Below, piece after piece: positions 36,602-46,185 of a stretch of DNA of 64,000 nt; the stretch's first letter is position 1, and every line of letters begins with the position of its first letter. Origin of the DNA: CAWDMN01 sp963803155 (GTDB taxonomy: Bacteria; Acidobacteriota; Terriglobia; Versatilivoradales; Versatilivoraceae); the NCBI GenBank assembly GCA_963803155.1, contig CAWDMN010000081.1, forward strand, positions 1 through 64,000, written 5' to 3'. The notes beneath the pieces are model-generated. The model worked only from the letters and a program-made list of their open reading frames with translations, was not told the origin of the DNA and did not search any database. Both the position numbers and the translations under genes were made by a program.

Positions 36602-37861
36602 TTAATTTAGATTCTGCTTTGTCACGAGCATTACCGTTATGTCATCGGTGGGGCGCGCGGTGTCACAAAACTTCAGAACATCCGCGATTAATGCCGGGAT
36701 AAACTCAAAAGGTGGAGAGCCACGCCGGTCTCTAAGAAATTTCGTCAGCCTCTCCAACCCATACTCCTCCTCCCTGGGGTTGAAAGCCTCCGTGAGGCCA
36801 TCCGTATAGAGAACCAGCCAATCACCCGGCTCGATCCGCACGGTTCGGGCTTCATAAGGGGTCTCTTTCAGAACGCCCAAGACCAGGGAGGTGCTATCCA
36901 GCTTTTCAACGCTCCCATTTTGCCGCAACAGCAGCGGAGGATTATGGCCGGCATTGACGTAACTCATCAACCCGTCGGTTGTGTTCAATTGCGAGTAGAA
37001 GAGAGTGATCAGGCATTGGGGGGGAATACATGAACAAAGATACTCATTGAGTTTGGCCATGAGCGTGGAACCGCGAAATCCAGCGGTGGCGAGGGTTCGG
37101 AGACTCCCTTGCAGCAGGGCCATCAATAGGGCCGCCGGCATCCCTTTTCCGGCCACATCGCCCATGACAAGCGCAGTCTCAGTTTGTTCCCGCAGAGAGA
37201 TGATATCGTAATAATCGCCCCCCACTGTATTGGCGGGCCGCATCCGGCAATGAATGGCAATCGCGTCTTTCTCGAAAAATTCCGCCGGCACTAGGCCAAA
37301 TTGAATCTCCCGGGCAATCGTCAGATCCCCTTTCAAATCCAGCTTGTCGCGCAACTCCATGAGCAGCAGGATGCCAAATAGGACGATCGATATAAACCAA
37401 TAGAATCCTCCGCTGCCATAGTGGAGAACAAAGGTCCCTTCTTCAGAACTCCTAACCGAAAAGCTCAGGAACCCAATCAATCCGAAGAGAAAACAAAATA
37501 TGGCGATGGCAAAGGCGATGCGCCGCGGAGGACTGAGCCGGTACGCCATTTCAACGAACACGAACCAGGCAATCAGAGGATAGCGCTTGAACCTGGGAAG
37601 GGGCCGCAGAGATTCAAAATCGACATTGCGAGTAAAAAAACGATAGGTATCCCGAGTCTCTTGCTGAAGGAGCCTGCGCATTTCATCCCGAGTCACATCA
37701 CGGGTAAACAGATCGCGAAGGCTACGCCAAATTATGCTCCAGGTCCCCCCCGGCTGAGCGGAATCATGTCTTCGGGCCCATTCCTCCGCCTTCCCTTCAA
37801 AGCTGTTGGCCAAATCGGCCATCCGCTGGTTGAAATGACTGAAGTTATGATGCACGCTCAT
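36602..37861 (-). CDS. Membrane-bound SpoIIE/RsbU-type PP2C serine phosphatase
   Basis: 419 aa from ATG 37861. N-terminal ~125 cytoplasmic residues, then two hydrophobic helices (about 130-190: IAFAIAIFCFLFGLIGFLSF and FYWFISIVLFGILLLM), then a PPM-type phosphatase: AREIQFGLVP, RPANTVGGDYYDIISL with metal Asp, VMGDVAGKGMPAALLMALLQ, YVNAGHNPPLLL, VLYTDGLTEAFNP and DDITVMLV. Such enzymes dephosphorylate anti-sigma-factor antagonists in partner-switching stress control. No anti-sigma partner lies next to it. No PAS, GAF or response-regulator sensor is fused, so the membrane part may be the sensor. Confidence 0.92.
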   Translation of the reverse strand: MSVHHNFSHFNQRMADLANSFEGKAEEWARRHDSAQPGGTWSIIWRSLRDLFTRDVTRDEMRRLLQQETRDTYRFFTRNVDFESLRPLPRFKRYPLIAWFVFVEMAYRLSPPRRIAFAIAIFCFLFGLIGFLSFSVRSSEEGTFVLHYGSGGFYWFISIVLFGILLLMELRDKLDLKGDLTIAREIQFGLVPAEFFEKDAIAIHCRMRPANTVGGDYYDIISLREQTETALVMGDVAGKGMPAALLMALLQGSLRTLATAGFRGSTLMAKLNEYLCSCIPPQCLITLFYSQLNTTDGLMSYVNAGHNPPLLLRQNGSVEKLDSTSLVLGVLKETPYEARTVRIEPGDWLVLYTDGLTEAFNPREEEYGLERLTKFLRDRRGSPPFEFIPALIADVLKFCDTARPTDDITVMLVTKQNLN

Positions 37862-38111
37862 GGTTTACTCCATCATTAAGGGTTAAAAAGAGTAAATCAT
37901 TATTCTATTGCGGGAGTCAACGGAAAGGCAATATCGGGTGCAATCTGAAGTAAGAGAAAGATGGTAGCTCTTTAACACTCGGGCAAAGGGAACATCTCCG
38001 GAATGTGGGAGGCGCGCGCATAAGGCAGCTCCTCTTCACAACAGGGCTACCTATCGGAGTCAATCCCTCTTTCAGTCAATTCTCAAAAATCCTCTGATCT
38101 TTATCGCCAGT

Positions 38112-38624
38112 TCAAGTTGCTGCCGCCGGGCTTTTGATGATCCAGTGAACTTCAATGTTTTCGCGGCTTCTGAGCCGATCGATGAGCTGGCCGGTATGAT
38201 GCTGGAGATGGCGAATATTGTAAATTTGGAGCCCCAATTTATTGAATGGTATCCAAGCGAATCCCGATTCAGCCTCCCATTGGAGATGAGGCACCTTCTG
38301 AATGATTTCATTTTTGCAGAGCGCCAGGTACTCCAACAATTCTCCCGGAGTATAGGCATCGGCAATAACCGGCAATTCTTGTTTCCGCCAAGGCAGAGGG
38401 CCCAGGTACTGATAATGGGTCCGGTATTTCACCCACGGAGTAATGCTTTGCTGCGATTCTTGCAGATAAAGGTGGGTATAGTAGAGCGAATGGAAGGCAA
38501 TATGCCAAAACCGATTTGTGTACTGGTCATTATTCCACAAAGATTCAGGACATTTACAAATGGCTTCCTCCAACATCAGCATTGCGCATTCGAATTGATC
38601 CTGAATCATCTTCGTGATTTCCAT
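38112..38624 (-). CDS. DinB-family protein
   Basis: 170 aa from ATG 38624, with GAGGA eight bases upstream; the frame extends to 38726 but without a ribosome site and into the DUF362 gene. Four-helix DinB/YfiT fold with the three-His metal site suggested by WHIAFHSLYYTHLYL and HLQHHTGQLIDRL. Family members include bacillithiol S-transferases (BstA), which is notable because bacillithiol synthesis genes lie 15 kb away. The exact reaction cannot be told. It follows the DUF362 gene by 56 bp on the same strand. Confidence 0.8.
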   Translation of the reverse strand: MEITKMIQDQFECAMLMLEEAICKCPESLWNNDQYTNRFWHIAFHSLYYTHLYLQESQQSITPWVKYRTHYQYLGPLPWRKQELPVIADAYTPGELLEYLALCKNEIIQKVPHLQWEAESGFAWIPFNKLGLQIYNIRHLQHHTGQLIDRLRSRENIEVHWIIKSPAAAT

Positions 38625-38680
38625 GGCGGATTCCTCAAAGAGCATGACAAGGGATTTCCGAGCGGACGGCCGGGGCTTTC

Positions 38681-39763
38681 TCAAGCAATTTCTTTCACTC
38701 CCCATAGATTGCGGATGCTCGGCCAAGAGTAGATTTGCGGCCTCAAGAATTTCCGTCGGACATTTTCGAGTTTCTCGCCGCGCACTTCAATCTCGTCCAG
38801 CCGTGCCGGTTTCATGCCCGCTTTGTTGGCCCATGCAAAGGTCGGGATTTCTTCCGGCTCGAAACCCATCAGGTTGGCGGCGACCATGTCGGTTGCCAGC
38901 GGATTCGTTCCGGCAATAATCAATCCCATTTTCACTGGCGTCCCTTCCGACGGCCCCTGGCCCTCCATCGCCGTGGAGGCATCCACCACCACCAGGCCGA
39001 GCTTGTTCGCCCTTACCATGTCCACTACGGAGGCAGCCGTACCCGAAGGCTCGACCTTCGATGCGAGATCATGCATGCAGGCTCGAACCGAACAGTAAAC
39101 CGTTCCGGGGAACACACCGACGAGATTCTTCATCCCCAGCGTGACCTGTGCCAGCGCGTGAGTCTTCATGATGGGCACCGAGCAGAGCAGGTCAATTTCA
39201 GCCAGCGAGCGGTGGATGGTCACTTCGTCGAAGACGAAACCGCCTGGCACTCTGACCTTTGTCATCTCGCCAGAATGCAAGTTGATCAGCGGGATCCGCA
39301 ATGCCTTGCCCAACTCGGTATATCCGAGCCGATCGAAGATATGGTTCTGCATGCGGCTCAACAGATCGCCATCCCTGGTTCGGAACACTTCTTTCCCATG
39401 GGCATTGAATCCTTCAGCCGCGGCAGATCCCTCGCCGATGGTGACTTCTTTGTGAGCAGATTTCATGAGCTTGGCCAGAGCGGAAATGACCTCGCGGTTG
39501 GTCGTTGCGCTAGGGGACGGAAACACTAGGTTGGGCTTGAGCATAATGCTCCCTTTCCCCCTCGTTATGCTCTCGATACCACCGAGCAGGTCCACGGCGT
39601 GCTCCACGGCTGTCTGCACGTTTTCGTTCTTGATCTTGACTACGCTGACGACGGGGGGTTTTTCCAACCCGCCGACTGCCAGTCCCGCGAATCCCGCAAG
39701 CCCAACACCGAGAAAATCACGGCGCGATAATTCAGACTGCATCACTTTTTTCGGATTCTTCAT
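38681..39763 (-). CDS. DUF362-family protein with Tat signal
   Basis: 360 aa from ATG 39763 with AGGAAAG upstream (the frame opens at 39787). The Tat signal SRRDFLGVGLAGFAGLAVGG marks export of a folded, probably cofactor-bearing protein. The DUF362 core is visible: IMLKPNLVFPSPSATTNREV, VTIGEGSAAAEGFN, CSVPIMKTHALAQVTLGMKNLVGVFPG and GTNPLATDMVAANLMGFEPEEIP. No 4Fe-4S ferredoxin motif is fused, unlike some relatives. Function unknown in the family. Probably co-transcribed with the DinB gene. Confidence 0.87.
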   Translation of the reverse strand: MKNPKKVMQSELSRRDFLGVGLAGFAGLAVGGLEKPPVVSVVKIKNENVQTAVEHAVDLLGGIESITRGKGSIMLKPNLVFPSPSATTNREVISALAKLMKSAHKEVTIGEGSAAAEGFNAHGKEVFRTRDGDLLSRMQNHIFDRLGYTELGKALRIPLINLHSGEMTKVRVPGGFVFDEVTIHRSLAEIDLLCSVPIMKTHALAQVTLGMKNLVGVFPGTVYCSVRACMHDLASKVEPSGTAASVVDMVRANKLGLVVVDASTAMEGQGPSEGTPVKMGLIIAGTNPLATDMVAANLMGFEPEEIPTFAWANKAGMKPARLDEIEVRGEKLENVRRKFLRPQIYSWPSIRNLWGVKEIA

Positions 39764-39840
39764 CTGAGCTTTCCTGTTTGCTGGCATTCGGGCCGTGAAT
39801 AAATTCCCGATACATCTACGTCCCCCCTAGATAGATAATG

Positions 39841-39925
39841 GGGTGAATGGAGGTGGGGCGCCCACACTCCCCCTGAATTTGCCAAACCTGCTGAGACGGC
39901 CTGCGGGTATGCAGCCTCCATCCAC
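39841..39925 (+). repeat. Dispersed palindromic repeat, copy C (diverged)
   Basis: Same layout as copy B in the plus orientation: GAATGGAGG...TTTGCCAAACCTGCTGAGACGGCCTG...GCCTCCATCC, with several substitutions. It sits between the DUF362 and zinc-ribbon genes. Confidence 0.65.
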
Positions 39926-40011
39926 CATTTTCATCCTCGTCCGAGGAATTTAGAACTGGCATTATATTTACGATGCCTTAGCAGCTAACTTAGCTGTTCT
40001 TTTAATCTGCA

Positions 40012-40533
40012 CTATTGACCGGCCGGCTTCAGAAAAAGCTCTTCCCCGCCACGCGAAAAAAGCACCCACAGGGAGTAAATACTAAGAATGGTTCCAAATG
40101 GAAAATGAAATAATCCGAAAATCGAAGCAATGATGATCAGGATTCTGGCCCAACTGCGCTTTTTGAGCAATCCGATTCCCCCCACCAGTTGAGGCAGTGA
40201 GAGAATAACCAAAAAGATGAGGATCAAAGCTCCTAATCCAGGGAAGAAGAGGCGAAAAGGGAATCGATCAATTTGAGGATCCATATGATTCAGGTAGGGG
40301 ATGCCAACGCCCAGCAAAGAGAAAAAGCCAAAAACACCGAGCCCCACCAGAATTCCAATCGAACCAAGAACGATATTGAACCAGGCAACTAGTTGGAGAT
40401 GGCCCGACATATTGGATGACTGGGGACTGACCGGGGAATAATACGGTCTTGATTGAATACCGTATTTCTGCCCGCATTTGCTGCAAAACTGGCTCCCTAT
40501 AGGAATCTCTTGACCACATTGGCTGCAAAACAT
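40012..40533 (-). CDS. Zinc-ribbon membrane protein
   Basis: 173 aa from ATG 40533. N-terminal zinc ribbon with two CxxC pairs (MFCSQCGQEIP, FCSKCGQKYG), a short Pro/Tyr/Ser linker, then three or four hydrophobic helices (LVAWFNIVLGSIGILVGLGV, LFFPGLGALILIFLVIL, ILIIIASIFGLFHF). Common domain pairing of unknown function. Stands alone; the upstream AT-rich 230 bp could hold its promoter. Confidence 0.75.
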   Translation of the reverse strand: MFCSQCGQEIPIGSQFCSKCGQKYGIQSRPYYSPVSPQSSNMSGHLQLVAWFNIVLGSIGILVGLGVFGFFSLLGVGIPYLNHMDPQIDRFPFRLFFPGLGALILIFLVILSLPQLVGGIGLLKKRSWARILIIIASIFGLFHFPFGTILSIYSLWVLFSRGGEELFLKPAGQ

Positions 40534-40769
40534 AGCGTTATCCTTTCAAAATAAAAAAGAATCCTCTTCCACCCTATCAGAAAGCTGAACTCATCCACAC
40601 TTGTCCTCATACGTACGCAAGGATCAGGCGGAGAGTTCCCCTCTTGGGGAAAAACAATAAAAAAAGTGTTGAGAGCTGGTGGGAAATTTCCGTCCAATCC
40701 CAATTTCAAATGATTGGTGTATTTTAAAAAAAAGATTGCATTCTGTCCACTTCCCAATTGGTGGCAGTT

Positions 40770-42074
40770 CTAAAAGAGGATTGTGAAACGGGTAGGCTGG
40801 CCCGGAGAGGAATCGAGGGAAAAATCGAATCCATGCAAGCTGAGAATTTCCTGCACCAAGGTTAATCCAATCCCCTGGCCGTTTTCTTTGGTGGTAAAAA
40901 ATGGGGTAAAAAGCTGCCCCTGGATTTCGGGAGGAATTCCGGGGCCGGTATCTTCAATTTCGACAAACGGTCTGTGTGTCTTTTTTCCCAAGCGCACTGT
41001 CACTGTCCCGTCAGTACCCACGGCCTCCATGGCATTTTTCAGGATGTTCACCACGACCTGTTCCATTTGGTTCCAATCCATGGAAACCGGTGGCAGCGAA
41101 TCGCTGATTTCCCACTGCCATCGAATCCGCCGGCGATCGAATTCCATGCGCAACAATCCTTCGATATCTTTTAGCAAACTCAAAATATCGCGGGGTTGCA
41201 TCATGGGGCGCGGAAGGCGGATCACATCGGCAAAACTCCGGGTGAAAGCATTGAGATGGTCGGTTCGAGAAATGGCAATCCGTATGGCGTTTTCAAAATC
41301 GGACTGGTCATCCGGATGAAGCTGATTTTTATAATTGAGGCAGGAGTGAAGCAGAGAGTTGCTGGCACCGATAGAGTTGTTTACCTCATGGCTCATCATG
41401 CGGATAAGCTTTTCATAGGCGGCTTTTTCAGCCCGCCTCAACTCCTCGGTCAGCTCCTCGATCATGATAAATTGCCGGGGAAAACCCCGATCGAGAAACA
41501 CCGACTTTTGGCAGCGCAAGCGGCGCCGTCCAAAAATGGGCAGTACGTGAGCTTCCCCCACGGGCAAAGGATGAAGCAAGCGCATAAATTGCGAGTCCAC
41601 CTCGTCCAACCGTTTGCCCAAGAATTGGGAAGAGGGGATCTGCAGGATTCTTTCAGTGGCGGGATTAACCAAGGCGATGCGTTCATCAAAGTCCAACGTG
41701 AGGATGGCGGAAGGGGAGGCGGTCAGTATCTTATCCAGAAAATAATGCTGTTCCCGAACCCGCAGCCGTTCCTCCCTGAGATGGTCGATCATCCGGTTGT
41801 AAACGTCGATCAACTCATCCATTTCCGGCTGGCCTACATTTTGAAACCGGGAGGTAAAATCCTTTTCCTGCATGAACTGCGTTCCAGTCCGGATCAGGTC
41901 CAGCGGGCCAAAGAAACTCCGCACGAGCTTGATGCCTATCAGAATGGAAACGACAAATAACAACTCTACCGGCAGCAGCCAAAGCCGGTTCTTCCACAAG
42001 ACCAGCAGGGCTACACCGGCCAACAGCAGGTGGATGACGCCAAGGTACAAAATGATTTTGGCTCGCAGGCTCAC
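40770..42074 (-). CDS. NtrY-like membrane sensor histidine kinase
   Basis: 434 aa. Two N-terminal membrane helices with almost no loop (IILYLGVIHLLLAGVALLVLW, LPVELLFVVSILIGIKLV), HAMP (about 50-105), PAS (about 110-215, SPSAILTLDFDERIALVNPA), phospho-His in RMMSHEVNNSIGASNSLLHS, and HATPase boxes VNILKNAMEAV, IEDTGPGIPP, TTKENGQGIGLTLV. The lack of a periplasmic domain suggests sensing in the membrane or cytoplasm. The start overlaps the sigma-54 regulator stop by 4 bp (ATGA), so they form a cognate pair. It is the last gene of the export block starting at 48180. Confidence 0.93.
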   Translation of the reverse strand: MSLRAKIILYLGVIHLLLAGVALLVLWKNRLWLLPVELLFVVSILIGIKLVRSFFGPLDLIRTGTQFMQEKDFTSRFQNVGQPEMDELIDVYNRMIDHLREERLRVREQHYFLDKILTASPSAILTLDFDERIALVNPATERILQIPSSQFLGKRLDEVDSQFMRLLHPLPVGEAHVLPIFGRRRLRCQKSVFLDRGFPRQFIMIEELTEELRRAEKAAYEKLIRMMSHEVNNSIGASNSLLHSCLNYKNQLHPDDQSDFENAIRIAISRTDHLNAFTRSFADVIRLPRPMMQPRDILSLLKDIEGLLRMEFDRRRIRWQWEISDSLPPVSMDWNQMEQVVVNILKNAMEAVGTDGTVTVRLGKKTHRPFVEIEDTGPGIPPEIQGQLFTPFFTTKENGQGIGLTLVQEILSLHGFDFSLDSSPGQPTRFTILF

Positions 42075-43444
42075 GGATTCAAACCATACTTTTCCAGGCG
42101 GCGGTAAAGGGCAGGGCGGCTCAAGCCAAGTGCATCGGCCACCTTGCTTAAATTTCCCGAGTATTGTTCGAGCCTCTGGATGATCATCGCTTTTTCCATC
42201 TCATCCAAAGTCATGCTGCCTGCCTGCGGCAGCATCGTCTTCTTAGGTTCGGGGGATTCCATTTCAGCGGTCAAATGAAAGTCTTCGGATTCCAAATTCG
42301 ATTTGGAGCTGATCAGCATCGTGCGTTCAATGAGATGTTTTAACTGGCGGATATTGCCAGGCCAGTCCTGCGATTTCAACCATTGGAGCGCTCCGGCGCT
42401 TAACTCTAAATCCTCTCTCCGATAGACCTGCTTCATCCCCTCGAGGAAATGCCGGGCCAGCAGCGGAATATCGTCGAGGCGATCCCGAAGCGGGGGGATG
42501 TGAACCGCAATCAGATTGAGCCGGTAAAGAAGATCTTCCCGGAATTCTCCCCGGCTAACCAAGTCGGCCAGATTGCGGTTGGTGGCGGAAATCACCCGGA
42601 CATTCACGGTGCGCGCAGTGCTCGACCCGAGGACCTCATAAGTCCGGTCTTGAAGCACTCGAAGCATTTTCACCTGGGAGCTCAAATCCAGTTCCCCAAT
42701 TTCATCCAAAAAGATGGTTCCGCCATGGGCCAGTTCAAATCTCCCTTTCCGATCCTGGCGCGCATCGGTAAAGGCGCCCCGGACATGCCCGAACATCTCG
42801 CTTTCAAACAGGCTGGAGGAAATCCCTCCTAAGTTCACTTTCACAAAGGGAGCCTGTTTGCGGCGGCTGTTGCGGTGAAGGGCCTCCGCGATCAGCTCTT
42901 TGCCGGTGCCACTCTCGCCGGTGATGAGCACGGAGGCCTCGGTCGCGCTGACCCGTCCAATCACATCGAGCACTTTCAAAAATTTGGGATCTTTCCCGAT
43001 TAGAGATTGAAAGTCGTAAAGAGCGTCAAATTCTTCGCGTTTGAGAAGAGAAGCCGCCTGAAAGTTTTTGGAAGCCGCCGCCAATCCCAGCAGGGTTTCC
43101 ACCGAATGCAGCAACTGTGGGTTGCTCCAGGGCTTGGTGACGAAATCGCTGGCGCCGGCCTTCATCCCATCCACGGCGAGAGAAATGGACCCCCAAGCCG
43201 TCAAGAGGACCACCGGGACCTGGGGCTTCCGGGCTTTGATTTGAGCCAGCAAGGCTAGACCCTCTTCGCCAGTAGTGCTCCGGGAAAAATTCATGTCCTG
43301 GATGATTAGTGAAAATTCCGTTAGATCCAGCTTCTTCAGGGCCTCTTCGGGGGAGGAGGCCGATTGAGAGCAGTATCCGGCCTGCTTCAGCAGCAATGCC
43401 AACGAAGCTGTTACCGAAGAATCATCATCGACGAGGAGAATCAT
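42071..43444 (-). CDS. Sigma-54-dependent response regulator (NtrC family)
   Basis: 457 aa. Receiver (1-125; acidic VDDDSSV, phospho-Asp in LIIQDMNFSRST, Lys in VTKPW), AAA+ domain (about 145-375; GESGTGKELIAEALH Walker A, GAFTDA sigma-54 contact loop, GGTIFLDEIGEL Walker B) and a Fis-type helix-turn-helix at the end (LSKVADALGLSRPALYRRLEKYG). All parts are intact, so it should activate sigma-54 RNA polymerase after phosphorylation by the overlapping kinase. A strong -24/-12 promoter stands before the first export gene, a likely target. Confidence 0.96.
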   Translation of the reverse strand: MILLVDDDSSVTASLALLLKQAGYCSQSASSPEEALKKLDLTEFSLIIQDMNFSRSTTGEEGLALLAQIKARKPQVPVVLLTAWGSISLAVDGMKAGASDFVTKPWSNPQLLHSVETLLGLAAASKNFQAASLLKREEFDALYDFQSLIGKDPKFLKVLDVIGRVSATEASVLITGESGTGKELIAEALHRNSRRKQAPFVKVNLGGISSSLFESEMFGHVRGAFTDARQDRKGRFELAHGGTIFLDEIGELDLSSQVKMLRVLQDRTYEVLGSSTARTVNVRVISATNRNLADLVSRGEFREDLLYRLNLIAVHIPPLRDRLDDIPLLARHFLEGMKQVYRREDLELSAGALQWLKSQDWPGNIRQLKHLIERTMLISSKSNLESEDFHLTAEMESPEPKKTMLPQAGSMTLDEMEKAMIIQRLEQYSGNLSKVADALGLSRPALYRRLEKYGLNP

Positions 43445-43636
43445 AGTTTCAGTAGTCAGTTGGCAGTGATCAGTGGTCAGTGAATGGTGAGGAGTATAAG
43501 CCAGCAGCGTTCAACTTTCAGCCGTCAGCGATCAGCTTTTTGGGGTTGCCATTGAGGGAGCCCAGCCGACATTTCGAGGAATCAAAACCTAAGCTCACCT
43601 GCTACTGATCACTGACCACTGACCACTCGTCACTGT
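43445..43636. repeat. CAGT-type simple repeat arms between regulator and permease genes
   Basis: GATCAGTGGTCAGTG-like tracts at about 43448-43485 and the inverse CACTGACCACTGACCACT at about 43605-43627 share a 13-base complement (CACTGACCACTGA), so the gap can fold into a long hairpin. Related tracts occur at 46083, 55886 and 61459. Confidence 0.7.
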
Positions 43637-44827
43637 TCATTCATAGTGCAAGGCTTCAGCGGGTTGAACCCGTGCGGCCATCCAACTGGGATATAACCCG
43701 CAGATTAAAGTCAAACCATAAATTAAAAGGGCGGAAAGTGCAATCCCCAAGCCATAGCTCCAGGCGCCCAGGAAATCGGCCAGGTGAAGCAGCGGCATCT
43801 GAACGACCAGCAAAGTGCCAGCTAACAAACCGGTCGTTGAGATCAGCATCAGCTCACCGATAATCTGGTGATAAACGTTCTGGCTGGTTCCACCCAAAGC
43901 TCTCCGTAAACCAATTTCCTTGGTCCGCTGAGTCACATTTTGCCAAAGGACTCCCACCAAGCCAAGCCCAACCATCAAGATCAGGAAAAAAGCCACCGTG
44001 GCGCCGGCCAATAAGGGGGTCAAGCAGAATCCCAGATAGGTCTGGCGGCTTTGAACCAGCGGAGTCAGGGTAAAAGACCAATCCTTGGAAATAGATTGGA
44101 CCTGTTTCATCAACTTTTCTTCAAAATTGGCCGGCGTTCCCGGGCGCACTTTTATCAAAATCTGAAATGGCACTTCGCTCTGTTGTCCCTCTTGCCCGCT
44201 CCAGTCGCGGCGGCGGAGCACCCAGGAGGCGGGCGCGAAAAATTCTCCGTGTTTCCGATAAGCTGAAATCACGCCAACTACCCGCATTTGACGGGGAGAA
44301 TCGGCCGGAGCAATATTTTTCCCCAAGGGATCCTCCGCGCCAAAATATGTTTCCTGAGCTGTTCGATTGATGACTACTGGAAGCCAATCCAGAGCATTGT
44401 CTTCAGGCTGAAACCAGCGGCCTGCCACCAACTGCAGATTTAAGGTATCTTTAAATCCATCCGAAACCCCATCCGAGAGCAGCGATTCTTCTTTTCCCCT
44501 CAACTGGTACTTATCGTTGCCGACGTTGGGAGCATAGGGACTGTCTTGGCTGCCTGAAAAAGCCTCGATTTCCGGAAAATTTTTTAGCGCCAGAAACAGC
44601 TGTCGCGCCTTTTCTTTGTCATCGTTCTGCCCCAAATAGGCCAGACTCTTCTCCAGCCGCCAGACGTTTTCGATGGAAAAACCGAGAGGCTGCCGGTAAT
44701 TTCTCCAGAAATAAGTAGCCGTGATAAACACAGCGGCCAGGACCAGGAAAGAAAAGAAGATCTCTACCACAATCAAAAAATTTGCCCGTTTCCGGTTCCA
44801 AACCATTTTTATGAGATGTTTTAACAT
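43637..44827 (-). CDS. FtsX-like ABC transporter permease (MacB type), second copy
   Basis: About 396 aa from ATG 44827, which overlaps the upstream permease stop by 7 bp. One N-terminal helix (ANFLIVVEIFFSFLVLAAVFI), a large periplasmic MacB-PCD domain (about 45-260), then three helices in the FtsX block (AFFLILMVGLGLVGVLWQNV followed by RTKEIGLRRALGGTSQNVY, LMLISTTGLLAGTLLVV, ALSALLIYGLTLICGLYPSW) ending in the family tail AARVQPAEALHYE. Mechanotransmission permeases of this kind move substrates from periplasm to outside or work on the envelope. Forms a heteromeric pair with the next gene. Confidence 0.93.
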   Translation of the reverse strand: MLKHLIKMVWNRKRANFLIVVEIFFSFLVLAAVFITATYFWRNYRQPLGFSIENVWRLEKSLAYLGQNDDKEKARQLFLALKNFPEIEAFSGSQDSPYAPNVGNDKYQLRGKEESLLSDGVSDGFKDTLNLQLVAGRWFQPEDNALDWLPVVINRTAQETYFGAEDPLGKNIAPADSPRQMRVVGVISAYRKHGEFFAPASWVLRRRDWSGQEGQQSEVPFQILIKVRPGTPANFEEKLMKQVQSISKDWSFTLTPLVQSRQTYLGFCLTPLLAGATVAFFLILMVGLGLVGVLWQNVTQRTKEIGLRRALGGTSQNVYHQIIGELMLISTTGLLAGTLLVVQMPLLHLADFLGAWSYGLGIALSALLIYGLTLICGLYPSWMAARVQPAEALHYE

Positions 44828-46071
44828 TGGGTCCTCCCTCGCAATGCCTCCACGGGATGCAGTCGTGACATTTTCCAGGCGGGGTATACGCCCGACAAGA
44901 GCCCGAAGAAGAGGGCCAGAAGCATCCCGATCAGGAAAATTCGAATATTCATCTGGAACTGCGCATACTTGATCCATCCGGCGTAATTGAACAATTGCAA
45001 TACAAAGTGGGAACAGACGAATCCGATCAGCCCGCCCACCAGGGTCAGCAAAATATTTTCCACCACAAACTGCCCCACCAGGGTGCGGGAGGAGGCGCCA
45101 AAGGCTTTGCGCACGCCGATTTCAGAAGAGCGCTCCCGGATGCGGCTGATGTTGATGTTGACCAGGTTCACCGTGGGCAGCAGCATAAACAGCACCGCCA
45201 GCATGAGGCAAATTGTCCAAAGCCGCTTGGGGTGCGTCTCAAGAAAACTATTCAGGGAACCGGAGAACACCCGGGAAACGGTATCAAACAGACTTTCAGG
45301 GCAAGCCGCGACAGTGCTCTTCTCCTTATCATCCAGATGCACTTGGGACATTCTCGAACGGAATTCTTCCTGGATAGCGGGGATATCCCCTCGATTGCGG
45401 GCCAGCAGCGACCCCATGCTCAAGGCAAGCATTTCCTTGCGATAACCATCGGTTTTGCTTGTCGTATAAGGCATCCAGACGTCCGCAAAGGGAGTGACCC
45501 GCAAGGCCGGCACATTCGACACAACTCCCACCACGCGGAATTTCTGGTCATCTAAGACCATGGTTTTCCCTACAGCGGGGGCCTCTCCGAAAAACTTCTT
45601 TTTTGTCGCTTCGTTGATAACCGCCACAAAATCACCCCGCTTGAAATCCTCAACGGTGTAAGGTCCACCTTCCAGGAAATTAAAAGTGAAGATATCCCAA
45701 AAGTCACCGTCCGTTTTCTTCGCGTAAGAAGAGACCTGTGTCCCATTCAAGAAAGAGATGGCGCTGACGGGGTAACTGTGAATCGAGAACTTCTCGACCC
45801 TGGGGATGTTTCGTCCATTTTCATCTAGAAGCCGGTAGCCGGGGGCCGTCAATTGATCCAAATTCCCGCGCCGGCTGGCAGCCGCCCAATACACGGTCAA
45901 CGTCCGGTCCAACCGGCCTTCCGGGGAATGAGGGGCAAAGATATGATCCAGCAGCGCCGCCACCACCATCAATACCACCAGGGTAAAACTGATTCCGAAC
46001 AGGCTGATAAAAGTGAAAAATTTGCGGCGGAATAACACTTTAATGGCAATTTTTAAGTAATTTTTTAGCAT
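44821..46071 (-). CDS. FtsX-like ABC transporter permease (MacB type), first copy
   Basis: 416 aa. N-terminal helix FTFISLFGISFTLVVLMVVAALL, MacB-PCD periplasmic domain (about 50-275; FAVINEATKKKFFGEAPAVGKT-like), and C-terminal FtsX helices with RERSSEIGVRKAFGASSRTLV and tail GVYPAWKMSRLHPVEALRG. Clean ATG at 46071. The ATPase gene lies 115 bp upstream, across a CAGT-type repeat tract. Confidence 0.93.
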   Translation of the reverse strand: MLKNYLKIAIKVLFRRKFFTFISLFGISFTLVVLMVVAALLDHIFAPHSPEGRLDRTLTVYWAAASRRGNLDQLTAPGYRLLDENGRNIPRVEKFSIHSYPVSAISFLNGTQVSSYAKKTDGDFWDIFTFNFLEGGPYTVEDFKRGDFVAVINEATKKKFFGEAPAVGKTMVLDDQKFRVVGVVSNVPALRVTPFADVWMPYTTSKTDGYRKEMLALSMGSLLARNRGDIPAIQEEFRSRMSQVHLDDKEKSTVAACPESLFDTVSRVFSGSLNSFLETHPKRLWTICLMLAVLFMLLPTVNLVNINISRIRERSSEIGVRKAFGASSRTLVGQFVVENILLTLVGGLIGFVCSHFVLQLFNYAGWIKYAQFQMNIRIFLIGMLLALFFGLLSGVYPAWKMSRLHPVEALRGRTQC

Positions 46072-46082
46072 GTCAATTTCTC

Positions 46083-46185
46083 CAGTAGAGCAATCAGCTT
46101 TCAGTTATCAGCGATCAGCTTTAAACTATCCAAATCTACGCTCACACCTCAGACCACTGACTACTGACCACTAAGCACTGATCAC
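46083..46185. repeat. CAGT-type simple repeat tract between ATPase and permease genes
   Basis: ATCAGCTTTCAGTTATCAGCGATCAGC followed 50 bp later by GACCACTGACTACTGACCACTAAGCACTGATCAC. Same family as the tract at 43445-43636. Confidence 0.65.

Noticed and set aside
43445..43636. CRISPR-like array of short repeats
   Set aside because: Units are degenerate, without constant repeat-spacer spacing; they are simple repeats with inverted arms.
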